Source: Flagellimonas amoyensis
GTDB lineage: Bacteria > Bacteroidota > Bacteroidia > Flavobacteriales > Flavobacteriaceae
Direction of reading: 5' to 3'
DNA: 64,000 nucleotides
Assembly: GCF_003058265.1 (NCBI RefSeq)
Contig: NZ_QBUK01000011.1
Coordinates: 62,001 to 126,000, forward strand
Part shown: positions 8,813 through 19,595 of the stretch, piece by piece
How positions within the stretch are numbered: position 1 is the first letter of the stretch
How the letters are laid out: every line of letters starts with the position of its first letter
Notes under the pieces: generated by a model
What the model was told of the DNA's origin: nothing
The model's database searches: none
Seen by the model: only the letters and a program-made list of their open reading frames with translations
Position numbers and translations under genes: made by a program

Positions 8813-11800
8813 ATGTCTTTTAAACCTCAAACCAAGACCTCCCAAATACTTCTTGCCTTTTTGTTGTTCACCGCTTTTGTGACCACAGCCCATGCACAGC
8901 TTTCTGTACCTTTTGAGCCCAGGCTACCCGGAGGGAACATGAGAGTGAAGGGGGATTTGGTCTATGTGGCCAACAACATTGTAAGTACCGGCGCTAACCC
9001 CAATGTTGCGTACAATGGCTCCGCCAGTAACCAAAATGTCACCATCAACTATATTGATATTGATGGTGATCCCGGCACGTTCAGTTCCAGTAGTGCTGAG
9101 CTGAATGCACCTTCGTGTTCGGCTGTTGTCTATGCCGGGCTTTATTGGGGTGGAATCTACAGGGACACCAATAGGAACGCCCCATACAAATCCGTAAAGT
9201 TCAAGATTCCCGGTAGCGCTTCGTATATCGATATTGGGCCAAGCAGTGACCCTCAGTTTGAATACGAACAGATCTATGATAAGGATGGTGACCGTGACGG
9301 GGATGGGTTTACCGACCCGGGCGTGGTGGACGTGGATTACCTCAGTGGACAGAACATGACATCCTACCTCAACTATGCCAACGTGACCCATCTGCTTTCC
9401 GGATTGGCCGATCCCAACGGGGAATATACCGTGGCAAACGTGGTGGCCTCCACTAACCAACAAAACGTGAGTGCGGGCTGGACCATGGTCGTTATTTACG
9501 AGAACCAAAACTCAACAAGCAAATATATTTCCACCTTTGATGGCTATGCGGCCATAGGAAGCACATACCCAAATGTCAACTTCCCTTTTAGTGGATTTAG
9601 GACATTGCCAGCTCCCCTACCCGTAAATGCGGTGATTGGGGCAAGTACCATAGATGGGGATAGGATTACCGGTCCCAGTATGAGGTTCCGTGCCTCGAAT
9701 TTGGCCAGTTGGACCTATTTGAGCGACGCCATCAACCCAAGCAATAATGTTTTTAACAGTACCATCAGTAACCAAGGGAGTTGGGTCGATACAAGAACCC
9801 CAGCCAGCCATAACACCTTGGGATGGGACGCAGACATTTTGAAACTTCCCAATATAGGGAACTCCGTACTGCCCAACGACCATGATAGTGGCGAAATTTT
9901 GATAAGCACCTCCAGTGAAGGTGTTATTTTATTTTTGACCACTGTTGCCGTGGAGATCATCAACCCCGAGATTCTCGTGGAGAAAAAGGTGGAAGATTTG
10001 GCGGGCAATGATATCACCGGGGCAGGTGTGAATTTGGGACAATCTTTGGAGTACGTACTGCGGTTTTGGAACCGAGGAAATGACGATGCCGAAAACTTTA
10101 CGATTCTCGACGTTCTCCCAGATAATGTTTCCTTGGAGAACGTCGACCTGACCGATGCACCGGGCACCACCATGACCGTAAACCCAACCAATTCGAGAGA
10201 AGTGACCTTTCATATACCCGATGCTTTGGTCACTCAAGGAAGTAATACCTATGAAATACGGATTCGAGTAGATGTTTCCGATGATTGCCACGATTTTGTG
10301 GCCGCATGTAGCTCGACCATACACAATACCGCTTTTTCTACCTACGATGGTGTGACAAGCGGACAGACCATTTCGGACGACCCCAGTGTTTCCAACGTGA
10401 ACAGTTGCGGCTTTGTCACCGTTGGGGCCACCAACTTCCTTCTGGACGACCTTACCAATTGTAGTTTTGAAAGTGAGGTACAGATCTGTGGTGCCAGTGC
10501 GGAGATAACTGCTGGTGAAGGATATGATACTTACACTTGGTACAGGGACCTCAACGAAAATGGCCAATTGGATGCCTCCGATACAGTTTATAGCGACAGT
10601 GATCCTGACAACGATCCTACTACCATCACCGTACAGGAAACTGGGTTTTATCTTGTGGTAAAAGAGTCCGCTTCTTGCGGCACCAACATTGAGGTGACCG
10701 AAGTGACCCGATTTGGGAATACCCAGACCAACCCCATCATCAATTACTTCAATACCCTGAACGGTGATGTGGACCCCAACAACGATATCCAAGGTGAAAT
10801 TGTCACCTGTGCCAATGATGGGTCGCCATTGCCCAAAATATTCCTTTGCGGTGCCAATGACACCCAAAACATCCTATTGAACATTACCGACGCCCAGAGC
10901 ATATCCTGGGAAAGGCTCAATGAGGGTAGTTGTTCCGAGACCGGACCGGACTGTCCCAACAACCAAATGGGCTGTACATGGAGCCAAGTGGCCACTGGAA
11001 ATGCCTTCACCGCAAATGCGGAGGGACGTTACCGATTGGTCCTCTCCTACTCCGGTGGTTGTAACAGTATTTTTTATTTTGATGTGTTTCAGAACAATCT
11101 GGACTTTGACTATGACAGTCAGGATATTTTCTGTTCCACCGATGGATTTATCCGCATACAGAACGTTGGTTCCGGGTATGGTTTCCAGTTGGTGGACGCC
11201 AACTCTGGTTCTGTTGTGGTTCCCTATGCTGCAAACAACGGCCCCAACTTTACCATTGGTACTTCCGGGACCTACCGTGTAGATTTCACCCAACTAGATC
11301 CCGTGACCGGAGATCCTTTGAATGGAAGCTGTGTTTTCAGTACCGAAGATATTGGGATAAGGGAACGGAACCTAACCTTGACCCTTTCCACGGTCCCTGT
11401 GACGTGCAACGGTCAGGGAAGTGTGCGGATACAGGCCGGCCAGGCCCGCGCCAATTACCATTACCGACTCTATTTTGATAACGGTGCCGGGGCCCCGGGC
11501 AGCCCTGCCGGAGAGGCATTGGCACAAAGCAGTAGCGACCATACCTTTACTGGCCTTACCGAAGGGGATTATGTAGTTGTGGTCACCACAGATGATGGAT
11601 GCCAAGTAACGGAGACCTTCTCCATCATTGATATTCCCGATCCCGTGGTAAGTGCAACGACCACCAAACAGATTACCTGTACCGATGGGATCATTACATT
11701 GACCCCCTCGCAAGGGTTGCCGAGCTATTCTTATGCCATTTGGAAAAAGGATGGGTTTACACCATACAGCAGTATCACGGATATTCCGATCAATGAGTTC

Positions 11801-14800
11801 CAACGGGACACCATTGCTCCTGGAGTGTTCAATTTCCCATCAGGAGAAAACGGCACGTATCAATTTGTGATCGTGGACAGCAACAACTGTTCTTCACTTT
11901 CCAATGAAATCACGATAAATGATTTGGGAGGTCTTGCCTTAGCGGCCCCGACCATAGATTCTGAAATTACGTGTGAAGGGTCCAATACAGGACAGGTCAC
12001 CATGAACGTATCGGGAGCACAGACACCCTATGCCTTCAGTATCGACAATTGGGCCACCCAACAGACGGACCCCACTTTTGTGAACCTGTCGCCGGGAACC
12101 TATACCATACAGGTCCGTAGTCAAGACGGCTGTGAGGATCAAACGACCTTTACCTTGAATGACCCAGAGACCTTCAAGGCCAATGCGGGCATCTCAAGTA
12201 CCGGGACCTGTGACGTGAATGGAAATTCCGAAGCCCGGTTTACCAACGTGGAAGGTGGAACAGCACCCTATGAGTTCAGTTTTGATGGAGGAAGCACTTT
12301 CATCGCGGACAATCCCATGGACCCATCCGTGAGGACCAGTCTATTGCCTCCTGGCAACCACATCCTTATTGCCAGGGATTCCCGTGGATGTCAGGTCACA
12401 TTGCCGATCACGATAGATCCACCACTACCCGTTCCAAACTTTGATGTGGACCTAGCCTATGATTGTGACGGGAATGGAGATGTGGTCGTTTCAGCAGATC
12501 AAACCATATACGATTACCACTATACCATCAATACGGCACCCAGTACCAGTTCCACGGACGGCACTTTTTCAGGTATTGCTCCCGGCACCTATACCATAAC
12601 CGTGGAATATACGGAGAATGACCCACCTCTTCCAAGCGTTCTTTTGCACGAGGATTTTGGGAGCGGCCCCACTGTGAACAGTCCGTATGTCTTTGGATAT
12701 ACCTATGAGGATCAAGTGGGCAGCAATACCCAGATCAATGATTTTGAATATTCCATTACCAGTTATATCGTGTCCCCCTTTGGTGGATGGATAAGACCAA
12801 CAGACCATACCACAATTTTAGATGCTGTCCCTGACCCCAATGGTAGATATTTGGTGATCAACGTGGGCACACCCACACCTACCCAGACCATTTACAGGAA
12901 GGCCATTAGGGATATCATACCCAATCAAGATATGCGGATTTCCTTTGCGGCCATCAACTTGCTCGGTAGTGGGGGACAACTAGACCCAGATATTTTTGTT
13001 CAAATGCGGGTACCGGGCACCGGCGCCGTTATTGGTGAAGTACAGACAGGCGATATACCCAAAGATGGGACTTGGCACGATGAATATGAATTCTTCATCA
13101 ACCCTGGAATCCACGAAGAATTGGATTTTGTGCTCATCTCCAAGAAAAGTGGCAACAGTGGAAACGATGTGGCCATAGACGATATTCTGGTGGAACAGAT
13201 CCCGCAAACGTGTCCACGGACCATGGACATCCCCGTGGTGATCGAATCCGGCAATGCCTTTGGCGCCAATGTTCTGGGACATACCAATATTAGCTGTAAC
13301 GGAGCAAACGATGGTTCCATCACTTTTGAAGTGGAGAACTTTGATGCCACTATGGGCTTCGAATACTCGATAGATGGGGGAAGCAACTGGATCACATCCA
13401 CAACATCACCGGTGACCACGGCAACAACATTGGCTTCCGGCACACAAAGTGTGATCGTTCGCAAAGCGGATGATACTGCTTGTTCCATCACCCTGAACCA
13501 AGATATCGATGAGCCAGCGGCTCTTTCCATAGACAGCACCACCATTCTTCAAAATCCGAGCTGTAACGACCCTTTGGGCTCCATTCAAGCTACCTTCACA
13601 GGGGGAACACCCACTTATGAATATGCTTTGGAGGACGATGCCAACAACAATCTGGTCCCCTTCCCCAATGCTACGGGCAATACCTTCAGTGGATTGGCGG
13701 CAGGAAATTATGTGATCGTCGCTCGGGACATCAACGGATGTGAAGCACGAAGTGGAACCATAACCTTGGATGCACCGGACATACTGGCCTATGACGTGGA
13801 TTTCACCACTTGCTACGATGGCGGAAACAATGCGACCATCCAACTTACGGTGACCTCAGGAAACGGGGGATACCTCTTCCAGATTGATGGCGGTCCATGG
13901 CAGGCACCAAGTCCGGCCACTTCCGATACCTATACCTTTGCTGGACTTTCCAATGGCACCTATACGGTAAATGTAAGGGATGCTTTGGGATGCGCCGATG
14001 TGGCCACCCCAGTGACCATTACACCACAATTGGTGGTAAATGTTACGGCAACCGATGTGAGCAGTTGTGCCGATGGATCCATACAAGTGACCGCTACAGG
14101 AGGATCACCGAATTTGGAGTACGCTTTTGTACCGACAGGAGATGATCCTAGTGCTTTGTTCTCAACTACAGATACCTTTCCTGTAGCTGCAGGTGATGAA
14201 GGAGATTATGATGTATATGTAAGGGACAATTCGAACAATAGTCCATATTGTGAATATGTGGAGACGGTAACGATAAGTCCAGCAACACCATTGACCATGA
14301 CAGCTTCTCCATCCGACCCCCAATGTCATGATGGAAATGGCAGTATGCTCATCAACATCACTTCTGGAATAAGCCCTTATACCATTCAAATTATCGATCT
14401 GGATAATGGAGGAGCTTCAAATCGTACCGATACCAATGTGTTGGTGACGAGCAGAACCTATTACAATCTTTCACCTGGAAATTACACCATCAATATAACT
14501 GATGCCACGGGTTGTACCATTACCGATACGCAGACGCTAAACAATCCTGATGAATTGACTGCGGACACCTTACCTATTTTGCCCTCTAATTGTGATCCAG
14601 ACCCGAACCTCTATGGCTTTGAGTTTGATAATTATCCTTTGACACTTGATGGAACTCTTGAATTTAGTGGAGATGGAGGTTTGACGTGGCAGACGAGCGA
14701 CACTTTTATGGGAGCAGCCTTTGCATCCGGAACAACGGTAAACCCATCCATTCGTACCGTTGATGGGTCAAACAATGTGATTTGTGAAAAAGATTTGCCC

Positions 14801-17800
14801 TCGTTCATTATGCCTTATCCTTTGGACGATCTGGACATTACCATTTCTGCCATAATAGTAGATTGTAATGAACTGCAGGTAACTGTACAAGGTGAGGAGG
14901 GTCTTGCCCCCTATGAATATGCCTATTCTGATGACCCGGCAAATTTTGACCCCACAACAGCCACATGGATTCCAGGTGAGAATATTGATAATGAAGGTTT
15001 TTCGGTTCCAGCAGGACATGGAAAATATACATGGACGGGACTGGTACCCGGACGAACCTATGTCTTCTATGTAAAGGATGACTCCGGCACAGATGGTTGT
15101 ACAAGGCAAAGTACCGTTAATGTAAATAATATTGCCCCTCCCCCAGTGTCTATCACGAGCGAAGTAACACCTTCTTGTGGTGGTCTTGACAACGGACAAA
15201 TCACGTATACCATCACAGAAGATACACCTGGACAATTGGGTGGGACATTTGATTGGGAACTTTTCGAAATTTCCAATACCACTGTGCCTGTTAGTTCAGG
15301 AACAATCAGTGGATTCACTTCAGGAGATTCCTTCACAGTACCTACAGCTCCATTGTCCGGTCTTGCACCTGGCACATATTATGTAGAAATCCAAGGTGCA
15401 GCTCCAAACAATTGTCTTGTCGGAAGTGAAAATGCAATTTTGGCAGAACTTGAACCACTCAATGGCACCTTAAATGTTCTACAGGATATCAGCTGCAATA
15501 ATCCGGGACTGATTGAAGTACAAAACCCAACTGGCGGTGGTGGAATCTACACCTATACAGTCACAGGACCACTGCCATTTACAACCATAACTGCTACATC
15601 GGACAATCCTATTGAAATTCCTGCAAATTCGCCTGCCGGATCATACAGTGTGGAAATCAATGACCAATTTGGTGACTGCCCTGTAGATTTGGGCACCGTG
15701 TACTTGGATCTAGCACCAAATCCGGTTATAGACAGTATATCCGTGGACAATTGCTCGATGCCGGCCACGGTTACTGTGAATAGCGCATCACCCAACATTA
15801 TGTACTCCATAGATGGTGGAACCACCTATGTAAATAATGGAGGTGTGTTCAACGGAATTGCCCCAGGCACATATACAGTTGCCATAATAGATAATAATGG
15901 CTGTTCTTCCACACAATCTGTAACGGTTCATCCATCCTTAAAGGCCAAAGTGCAACTGACAAAACTGCTCGACTGTTCTGGAAGCCCAGACGCTGAAATT
16001 ACAATCAGTGATCTGGATGGTTCCGGAGACTATGATTATGAAATAGAAAATGGACTTGGAATAGTGGTAACTAGAACCAATCTGCCTAGTGTGCCATTTA
16101 TATTCATGGCGACAACCGCAGAAAATTATACCATCACCATTTACGATAACAATACAGCCTCGCCTGTATGTTCCCGAGTTTTCAATATATCGGTTCCTAA
16201 TCCGATTGAACCAAACTTTACAGCCACCCCAACAGATGTGAGCTGTAATGGTGGCACAGACGGAAGCATCTCCATGATACAGACCGACAATGGCATTACG
16301 CCTTTGTCCTACGAACTATTGGATGCGACCTTGAACCCTATAAATCCTGCCGATTACACCTACAATGCAACTTTGCGCAGGTTTGAAGGATTGGCACCTG
16401 GAGATTATATCGTCAGGGCGACCGGAACCAACAGTTGTCACTTTGACTCTGGTATAATCCCTATTGGGGAGCCCACAGCCATTGCCGTGACCATTCCTGC
16501 TGCGGATGTGGTTCAGTTTGGCTGTGCCGCTGGAAACAATCCGGACAATGCCTCCATCACCGTAAACTCTTCTTCCATTTCTGGAGGAACAGGCTCTTAC
16601 GTTCGATATGAATTTGTAGATCCTTCGAATAATGTTGCACAGGATGGGAACAACAACCGATTGATCGTGTCCAACCGTTCGGGAGGAACCTATACCATCA
16701 ACGTTTATGATAATTCGGGATGTATCGGCACCACCACGGTCATGATAAATCCTTTTGATGAACTTCTAAACACAACTATTTTAGTGGATGATGATATCTC
16801 TTGTGCCAATGGTGGTGAAACAGTCACCATCACAGCGATAGGGTCATTGACCGATTCATCAGCAGGACCACACGACTACAGTTTTGAGGAAGTGTCCACA
16901 GGAACCACCAATACTACTGGAACGTTCAGTGGATTACAAGTTGGCCTGCACTCGTTCAGAATTACCAATGTGGTGACAGGCTGTTCCATTGTCAGGACGC
17001 ATTTAGTGGAGGAAATTCCACAATTTGGTATAGATATGATCGAAGATTATCCCGTAATCTGTGCCGGGGACTCCGCCCAATATCATTTTGAACTGACCGG
17101 CGGCTATTCCGGTGGGTTTACCTTTACAGTATACAACACCAATGGAACCCTTTCCAATACTAGTGATGATGTAGTGTTCGGTCCTGGCGGAAGTGGCACG
17201 GGTACCACAAGCGGTAACATCGACCTACCAAAAGGCAGCTATCGCATCGTGGTGACCCAATTGGATTTTCCGGAATGTACCAATGAGACCATGGTCACCG
17301 TTGGAGGAGCGGAAGCCACTTTGGATGCCTATATCACTGAGATAGGAAATGCCTCCTGTTCCAATGATCAGGGAAGACTTTCTGTGGCCCCTACAGGTGG
17401 AGTGGCACCTTATACCATTTCCATCCCTTCTTTGGGATTGTCCCAGACCGGAGTGTATAGTTATGTGTTTACCAATTTGGAAGATGGCACCTATGCCATT
17501 GAGGTGACCGATGCCGTGGGTTGTGACAACACCACATTGAGCGGAACCATTCAGACCGTAGATCCATTGATGGCGGATATAACTCCGGCCACGCAGACCT
17601 TGGATTGTATCGGGGATACGGACGGTAGTATCAGCGCGACATTGACCTCTGGAGGTGTGGCTACGGTGCTGTACAGCTTGAACCGTATTGAAAACGGAAC
17701 CATCACCTCAACTTCGGTCACACAGACTTCGAATACCTTCAACAACTTGGGCGCAGGGACCTACTCCATCACCATTTTGGATGGGGGAGGCTGTACCTTC

Positions 17801-19570
17801 ACCACTGGTGACGTGGTGATAGAAGACCCTGAGCCAGTGAGGGGAACCTTGGTGCTTTCACGTGCACTGACCTGTGACACGCCTGCCCAATTGACCCTTA
17901 CCGTGACAGGAGGAACGCCGTTACCTGGAAATATATACCAATGGAGCACTTCCGAGGCAGGGCCCTATACCAACCTGGACGGTGATGACACCCATATTTT
18001 CGACGTGTCGCCCAGCACCACAGGTTATCAGTATTATATTATGGATGCCAATGGATGTGAACCTGTCCTTTCCAATGCCATCACCGTCCATGAAGTTGCT
18101 CCTTTGAGCGTGGAAATAGACCAAAGTGGAAGGTTCATTAATTGCAACGGGGACAGTACGGCATACATTTCCGCCAGGGCCACAGGTGGCTTGGGCAGCT
18201 ATGTATATGGGCTTTACTACGATGCGGCGCTAAGCTCTTCTGCAGCTCCAACAAATACCAATGGCTTCTTCGGAGGACTACCACAAGGCACCTACTATGT
18301 TGGAGTGACCAGTGTGGATTGTGAATGGGTGTCCACCGCCATTGATGTCGTAGAGCCAGACCCTCTTATGATCACTTCGGACGCCACAAATGTAAGCTGT
18401 ATGGGGGCTGATGACGGAACCATAACCCTCACTGTAACAGGAGGGACAGCCGACTACCAATACGCCATTTCACCCAACCTGAACCAGTTTGATGACAACG
18501 GAAGTTTCACGGACTTGGCCGCAGGGGATTACACGGTGATCGTACAGGATGCCAATGGTTGCTTTGAGGTACTTGAATTTACCTTGGCCGAACCACAGGC
18601 CTTGACAGCAACCGTGACCACCGAAGATGAAGTCTGTTTTGGTAGCGAGGACGGAGTAGTATATCTGGATGTCCAGGGAGGCACCGCCCCGTATAGCACC
18701 AGCTTGAATTCCAATGCAGATGCAGATTTTACCGAAGGCGTCATGAGCTATGGCAATCTACCAAGCGGCACACACGTGGCCTTTATCAGGGATGCCAACG
18801 GCTGTACCATCTACGAAGTGTTCACCATCGAATCGGGGGTCAACTTGGCGGGTACCGTGGATGTCGTCTATGAATGTGACGGCAATTTGCCCACCAACTA
18901 TCTGGCCATCCAGATGGAGGATGCATCCGTAGTCCAAGAATTGATGTATGGCTTGGATTCCAGTGACCCGAACGATTTGGTCTTGGATCCAGACTTCAAC
19001 AATTTGGCCCCTGGAGATCACACCTTGACCGTTGCACACTCCAATGGATGTATCCGTACGTTCGACTTTACTGTTGAAAATTACGAACCGCTTACCTTGG
19101 AACTGAGCAATGAAAACATCAATGAGATCTCGGCCGAGGCGCTGGGAGGCAATCCAAACTATACCTTCCAAATCAATGCGAACGATGCCATTACGTCCAG
19201 TGATCATACGTTCTTGATCACACGGACCGATACTTACAGCGTGACCGTGACCGATGAAAACGGATGTAGTGTGACCCAAGAGATCTACGTGGAGTTCATC
19301 GACATTGAAATCCCGAACTTCTTCACCCCTGATGGTGACGGGATGAACGATCGATGGAAACCAAAGAACATTGAAATCTTCCCGAACATCACCATTTCCA
19401 TTTTTGACAGATATGGACGAAAACTGTACAGAATGGTCCATGATACCGAAGGATGGGACGGATATTATAACGATGCCAACCTTCCGATGGGAGATTATTG
19501 GTACATCATCAAACTCAATGGAGATATGGACACCAGGGAATTCATAGGTCATTTTACCCTATACAGATAA
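8813..19570 (+). CDS. Giant SprB-repeat surface protein with type IX secretion type B C-terminal domain
   Basis: 3585 residues from ATG 8813 (an upstream in-frame TTG at 8783 is less likely because it nearly coincides with the predicted transcript start). Order: signal peptide ending AHAQ; an N-terminal region of ~380 residues with GLYWGG and the acidic DKDGDRDGDGFTD run; a DUF11-like domain (~385-500, EILVEKKVEDLAG...FWNRGNDDAENF); then about two dozen SprB-like repeats, each opening with C-N/xG-x-x-DGSI, holding a GG-x-x-PY-x-Y core and closing GTYTVxVxDxxGC; a non-repeat beta-rich insert at ~1276-1466; and at ~3498-3585 the gliding-motility-type C-terminal domain (IPNFFTPDGDGMNDRW...IFDRYGRKLYR). 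That tail is the type B signal for export by the type IX system. By analogy with SprB it is a cell-surface adhesin; a gliding role is inference. No secretion or anchoring partner gene is adjacent. Confidence 0.92.
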   Translation: MSFKPQTKTSQILLAFLLFTAFVTTAHAQLSVPFEPRLPGGNMRVKGDLVYVANNIVSTGANPNVAYNGSASNQNVTINYIDIDGDPGTFSSSSAELNAPSCSAVVYAGLYWGGIYRDTNRNAPYKSVKFKIPGSASYIDIGPSSDPQFEYEQIYDKDGDRDGDGFTDPGVVDVDYLSGQNMTSYLNYANVTHLLSGLADPNGEYTVANVVASTNQQNVSAGWTMVVIYENQNSTSKYISTFDGYAAIGSTYPNVNFPFSGFRTLPAPLPVNAVIGASTIDGDRITGPSMRFRASNLASWTYLSDAINPSNNVFNSTISNQGSWVDTRTPASHNTLGWDADILKLPNIGNSVLPNDHDSGEILISTSSEGVILFLTTVAVEIINPEILVEKKVEDLAGNDITGAGVNLGQSLEYVLRFWNRGNDDAENFTILDVLPDNVSLENVDLTDAPGTTMTVNPTNSREVTFHIPDALVTQGSNTYEIRIRVDVSDDCHDFVAACSSTIHNTAFSTYDGVTSGQTISDDPSVSNVNSCGFVTVGATNFLLDDLTNCSFESEVQICGASAEITAGEGYDTYTWYRDLNENGQLDASDTVYSDSDPDNDPTTITVQETGFYLVVKESASCGTNIEVTEVTRFGNTQTNPIINYFNTLNGDVDPNNDIQGEIVTCANDGSPLPKIFLCGANDTQNILLNITDAQSISWERLNEGSCSETGPDCPNNQMGCTWSQVATGNAFTANAEGRYRLVLSYSGGCNSIFYFDVFQNNLDFDYDSQDIFCSTDGFIRIQNVGSGYGFQLVDANSGSVVVPYAANNGPNFTIGTSGTYRVDFTQLDPVTGDPLNGSCVFSTEDIGIRERNLTLTLSTVPVTCNGQGSVRIQAGQARANYHYRLYFDNGAGAPGSPAGEALAQSSSDHTFTGLTEGDYVVVVTTDDGCQVTETFSIIDIPDPVVSATTTKQITCTDGIITLTPSQGLPSYSYAIWKKDGFTPYSSITDIPINEFQRDTIAPGVFNFPSGENGTYQFVIVDSNNCSSLSNEITINDLGGLALAAPTIDSEITCEGSNTGQVTMNVSGAQTPYAFSIDNWATQQTDPTFVNLSPGTYTIQVRSQDGCEDQTTFTLNDPETFKANAGISSTGTCDVNGNSEARFTNVEGGTAPYEFSFDGGSTFIADNPMDPSVRTSLLPPGNHILIARDSRGCQVTLPITIDPPLPVPNFDVDLAYDCDGNGDVVVSADQTIYDYHYTINTAPSTSSTDGTFSGIAPGTYTITVEYTENDPPLPSVLLHEDFGSGPTVNSPYVFGYTYEDQVGSNTQINDFEYSITSYIVSPFGGWIRPTDHTTILDAVPDPNGRYLVINVGTPTPTQTIYRKAIRDIIPNQDMRISFAAINLLGSGGQLDPDIFVQMRVPGTGAVIGEVQTGDIPKDGTWHDEYEFFINPGIHEELDFVLISKKSGNSGNDVAIDDILVEQIPQTCPRTMDIPVVIESGNAFGANVLGHTNISCNGANDGSITFEVENFDATMGFEYSIDGGSNWITSTTSPVTTATTLASGTQSVIVRKADDTACSITLNQDIDEPAALSIDSTTILQNPSCNDPLGSIQATFTGGTPTYEYALEDDANNNLVPFPNATGNTFSGLAAGNYVIVARDINGCEARSGTITLDAPDILAYDVDFTTCYDGGNNATIQLTVTSGNGGYLFQIDGGPWQAPSPATSDTYTFAGLSNGTYTVNVRDALGCADVATPVTITPQLVVNVTATDVSSCADGSIQVTATGGSPNLEYAFVPTGDDPSALFSTTDTFPVAAGDEGDYDVYVRDNSNNSPYCEYVETVTISPATPLTMTASPSDPQCHDGNGSMLINITSGISPYTIQIIDLDNGGASNRTDTNVLVTSRTYYNLSPGNYTINITDATGCTITDTQTLNNPDELTADTLPILPSNCDPDPNLYGFEFDNYPLTLDGTLEFSGDGGLTWQTSDTFMGAAFASGTTVNPSIRTVDGSNNVICEKDLPSFIMPYPLDDLDITISAIIVDCNELQVTVQGEEGLAPYEYAYSDDPANFDPTTATWIPGENIDNEGFSVPAGHGKYTWTGLVPGRTYVFYVKDDSGTDGCTRQSTVNVNNIAPPPVSITSEVTPSCGGLDNGQITYTITEDTPGQLGGTFDWELFEISNTTVPVSSGTISGFTSGDSFTVPTAPLSGLAPGTYYVEIQGAAPNNCLVGSENAILAELEPLNGTLNVLQDISCNNPGLIEVQNPTGGGGIYTYTVTGPLPFTTITATSDNPIEIPANSPAGSYSVEINDQFGDCPVDLGTVYLDLAPNPVIDSISVDNCSMPATVTVNSASPNIMYSIDGGTTYVNNGGVFNGIAPGTYTVAIIDNNGCSSTQSVTVHPSLKAKVQLTKLLDCSGSPDAEITISDLDGSGDYDYEIENGLGIVVTRTNLPSVPFIFMATTAENYTITIYDNNTASPVCSRVFNISVPNPIEPNFTATPTDVSCNGGTDGSISMIQTDNGITPLSYELLDATLNPINPADYTYNATLRRFEGLAPGDYIVRATGTNSCHFDSGIIPIGEPTAIAVTIPAADVVQFGCAAGNNPDNASITVNSSSISGGTGSYVRYEFVDPSNNVAQDGNNNRLIVSNRSGGTYTINVYDNSGCIGTTTVMINPFDELLNTTILVDDDISCANGGETVTITAIGSLTDSSAGPHDYSFEEVSTGTTNTTGTFSGLQVGLHSFRITNVVTGCSIVRTHLVEEIPQFGIDMIEDYPVICAGDSAQYHFELTGGYSGGFTFTVYNTNGTLSNTSDDVVFGPGGSGTGTTSGNIDLPKGSYRIVVTQLDFPECTNETMVTVGGAEATLDAYITEIGNASCSNDQGRLSVAPTGGVAPYTISIPSLGLSQTGVYSYVFTNLEDGTYAIEVTDAVGCDNTTLSGTIQTVDPLMADITPATQTLDCIGDTDGSISATLTSGGVATVLYSLNRIENGTITSTSVTQTSNTFNNLGAGTYSITILDGGGCTFTTGDVVIEDPEPVRGTLVLSRALTCDTPAQLTLTVTGGTPLPGNIYQWSTSEAGPYTNLDGDDTHIFDVSPSTTGYQYYIMDANGCEPVLSNAITVHEVAPLSVEIDQSGRFINCNGDSTAYISARATGGLGSYVYGLYYDAALSSSAAPTNTNGFFGGLPQGTYYVGVTSVDCEWVSTAIDVVEPDPLMITSDATNVSCMGADDGTITLTVTGGTADYQYAISPNLNQFDDNGSFTDLAAGDYTVIVQDANGCFEVLEFTLAEPQALTATVTTEDEVCFGSEDGVVYLDVQGGTAPYSTSLNSNADADFTEGVMSYGNLPSGTHVAFIRDANGCTIYEVFTIESGVNLAGTVDVVYECDGNLPTNYLAIQMEDASVVQELMYGLDSSDPNDLVLDPDFNNLAPGDHTLTVAHSNGCIRTFDFTVENYEPLTLELSNENINEISAEALGGNPNYTFQINANDAITSSDHTFLITRTDTYSVTVTDENGCSVTQEIYVEFIDIEIPNFFTPDGDGMNDRWKPKNIEIFPNITISIFDRYGRKLYRMVHDTEGWDGYYNDANLPMGDYWYIIKLNGDMDTREFIGHFTLYR
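11380..19080 (+). repeat. Tandem degenerate SprB-like protein repeats within the giant gene
   Basis: About 26 recurring units of roughly 75-110 codons are recognisable by their closing D-x-x-GC or similar Cys motif (DDGC, SQDGC, SRGC, INGC, ALGC, ATGC, NNGC, NSGC, AVGC, GGGC, ANGC, SNGC, ENGC). They are diverged at DNA level, so this is protein-level repetition rather than recent duplication. The beta-rich insert at about 12640-13210 interrupts the series. Confidence 0.8.
12640..13210 (+). other. Non-repeat beta-rich domain inserted among the SprB repeats
   Basis: Residues ~1276-1466 of the giant protein break the repeat pattern. The segment begins LLHEDFGSGP, contains SPYVFGYTYEDQ, PNGRYLVINVG, DMRISFAAINL, DIFVQMRVPGTG, ELDFVLISKKSG and ends NDVAIDDILVEQ before repeats resume. 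The E-D-F-G start and the AIDDI end resemble MAM/jelly-roll ligand-binding modules found in flavobacterial surface proteins. The fold call is by eye. Confidence 0.5.
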
Positions 19571-19595
19571 CCCACTGAAATATCCAACCAAAAAA

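Noticed and set aside
9929-10867. A 312-codon open frame on the minus strand inside the giant adhesin gene, and several others such as 8924-9508 and 18758-19552
   Set aside because: They lie wholly antisense to a clear repeat protein, have low-complexity His/Gly/Ile-rich translations and match no domain. They arise from the codon bias of the sense strand.
11380-19080. Regular repeats suggesting a CRISPR array or DNA satellite
   Set aside because: Repetition is at protein level with period near 75-110 codons and diverged DNA; there are no short identical repeats with unique spacers.
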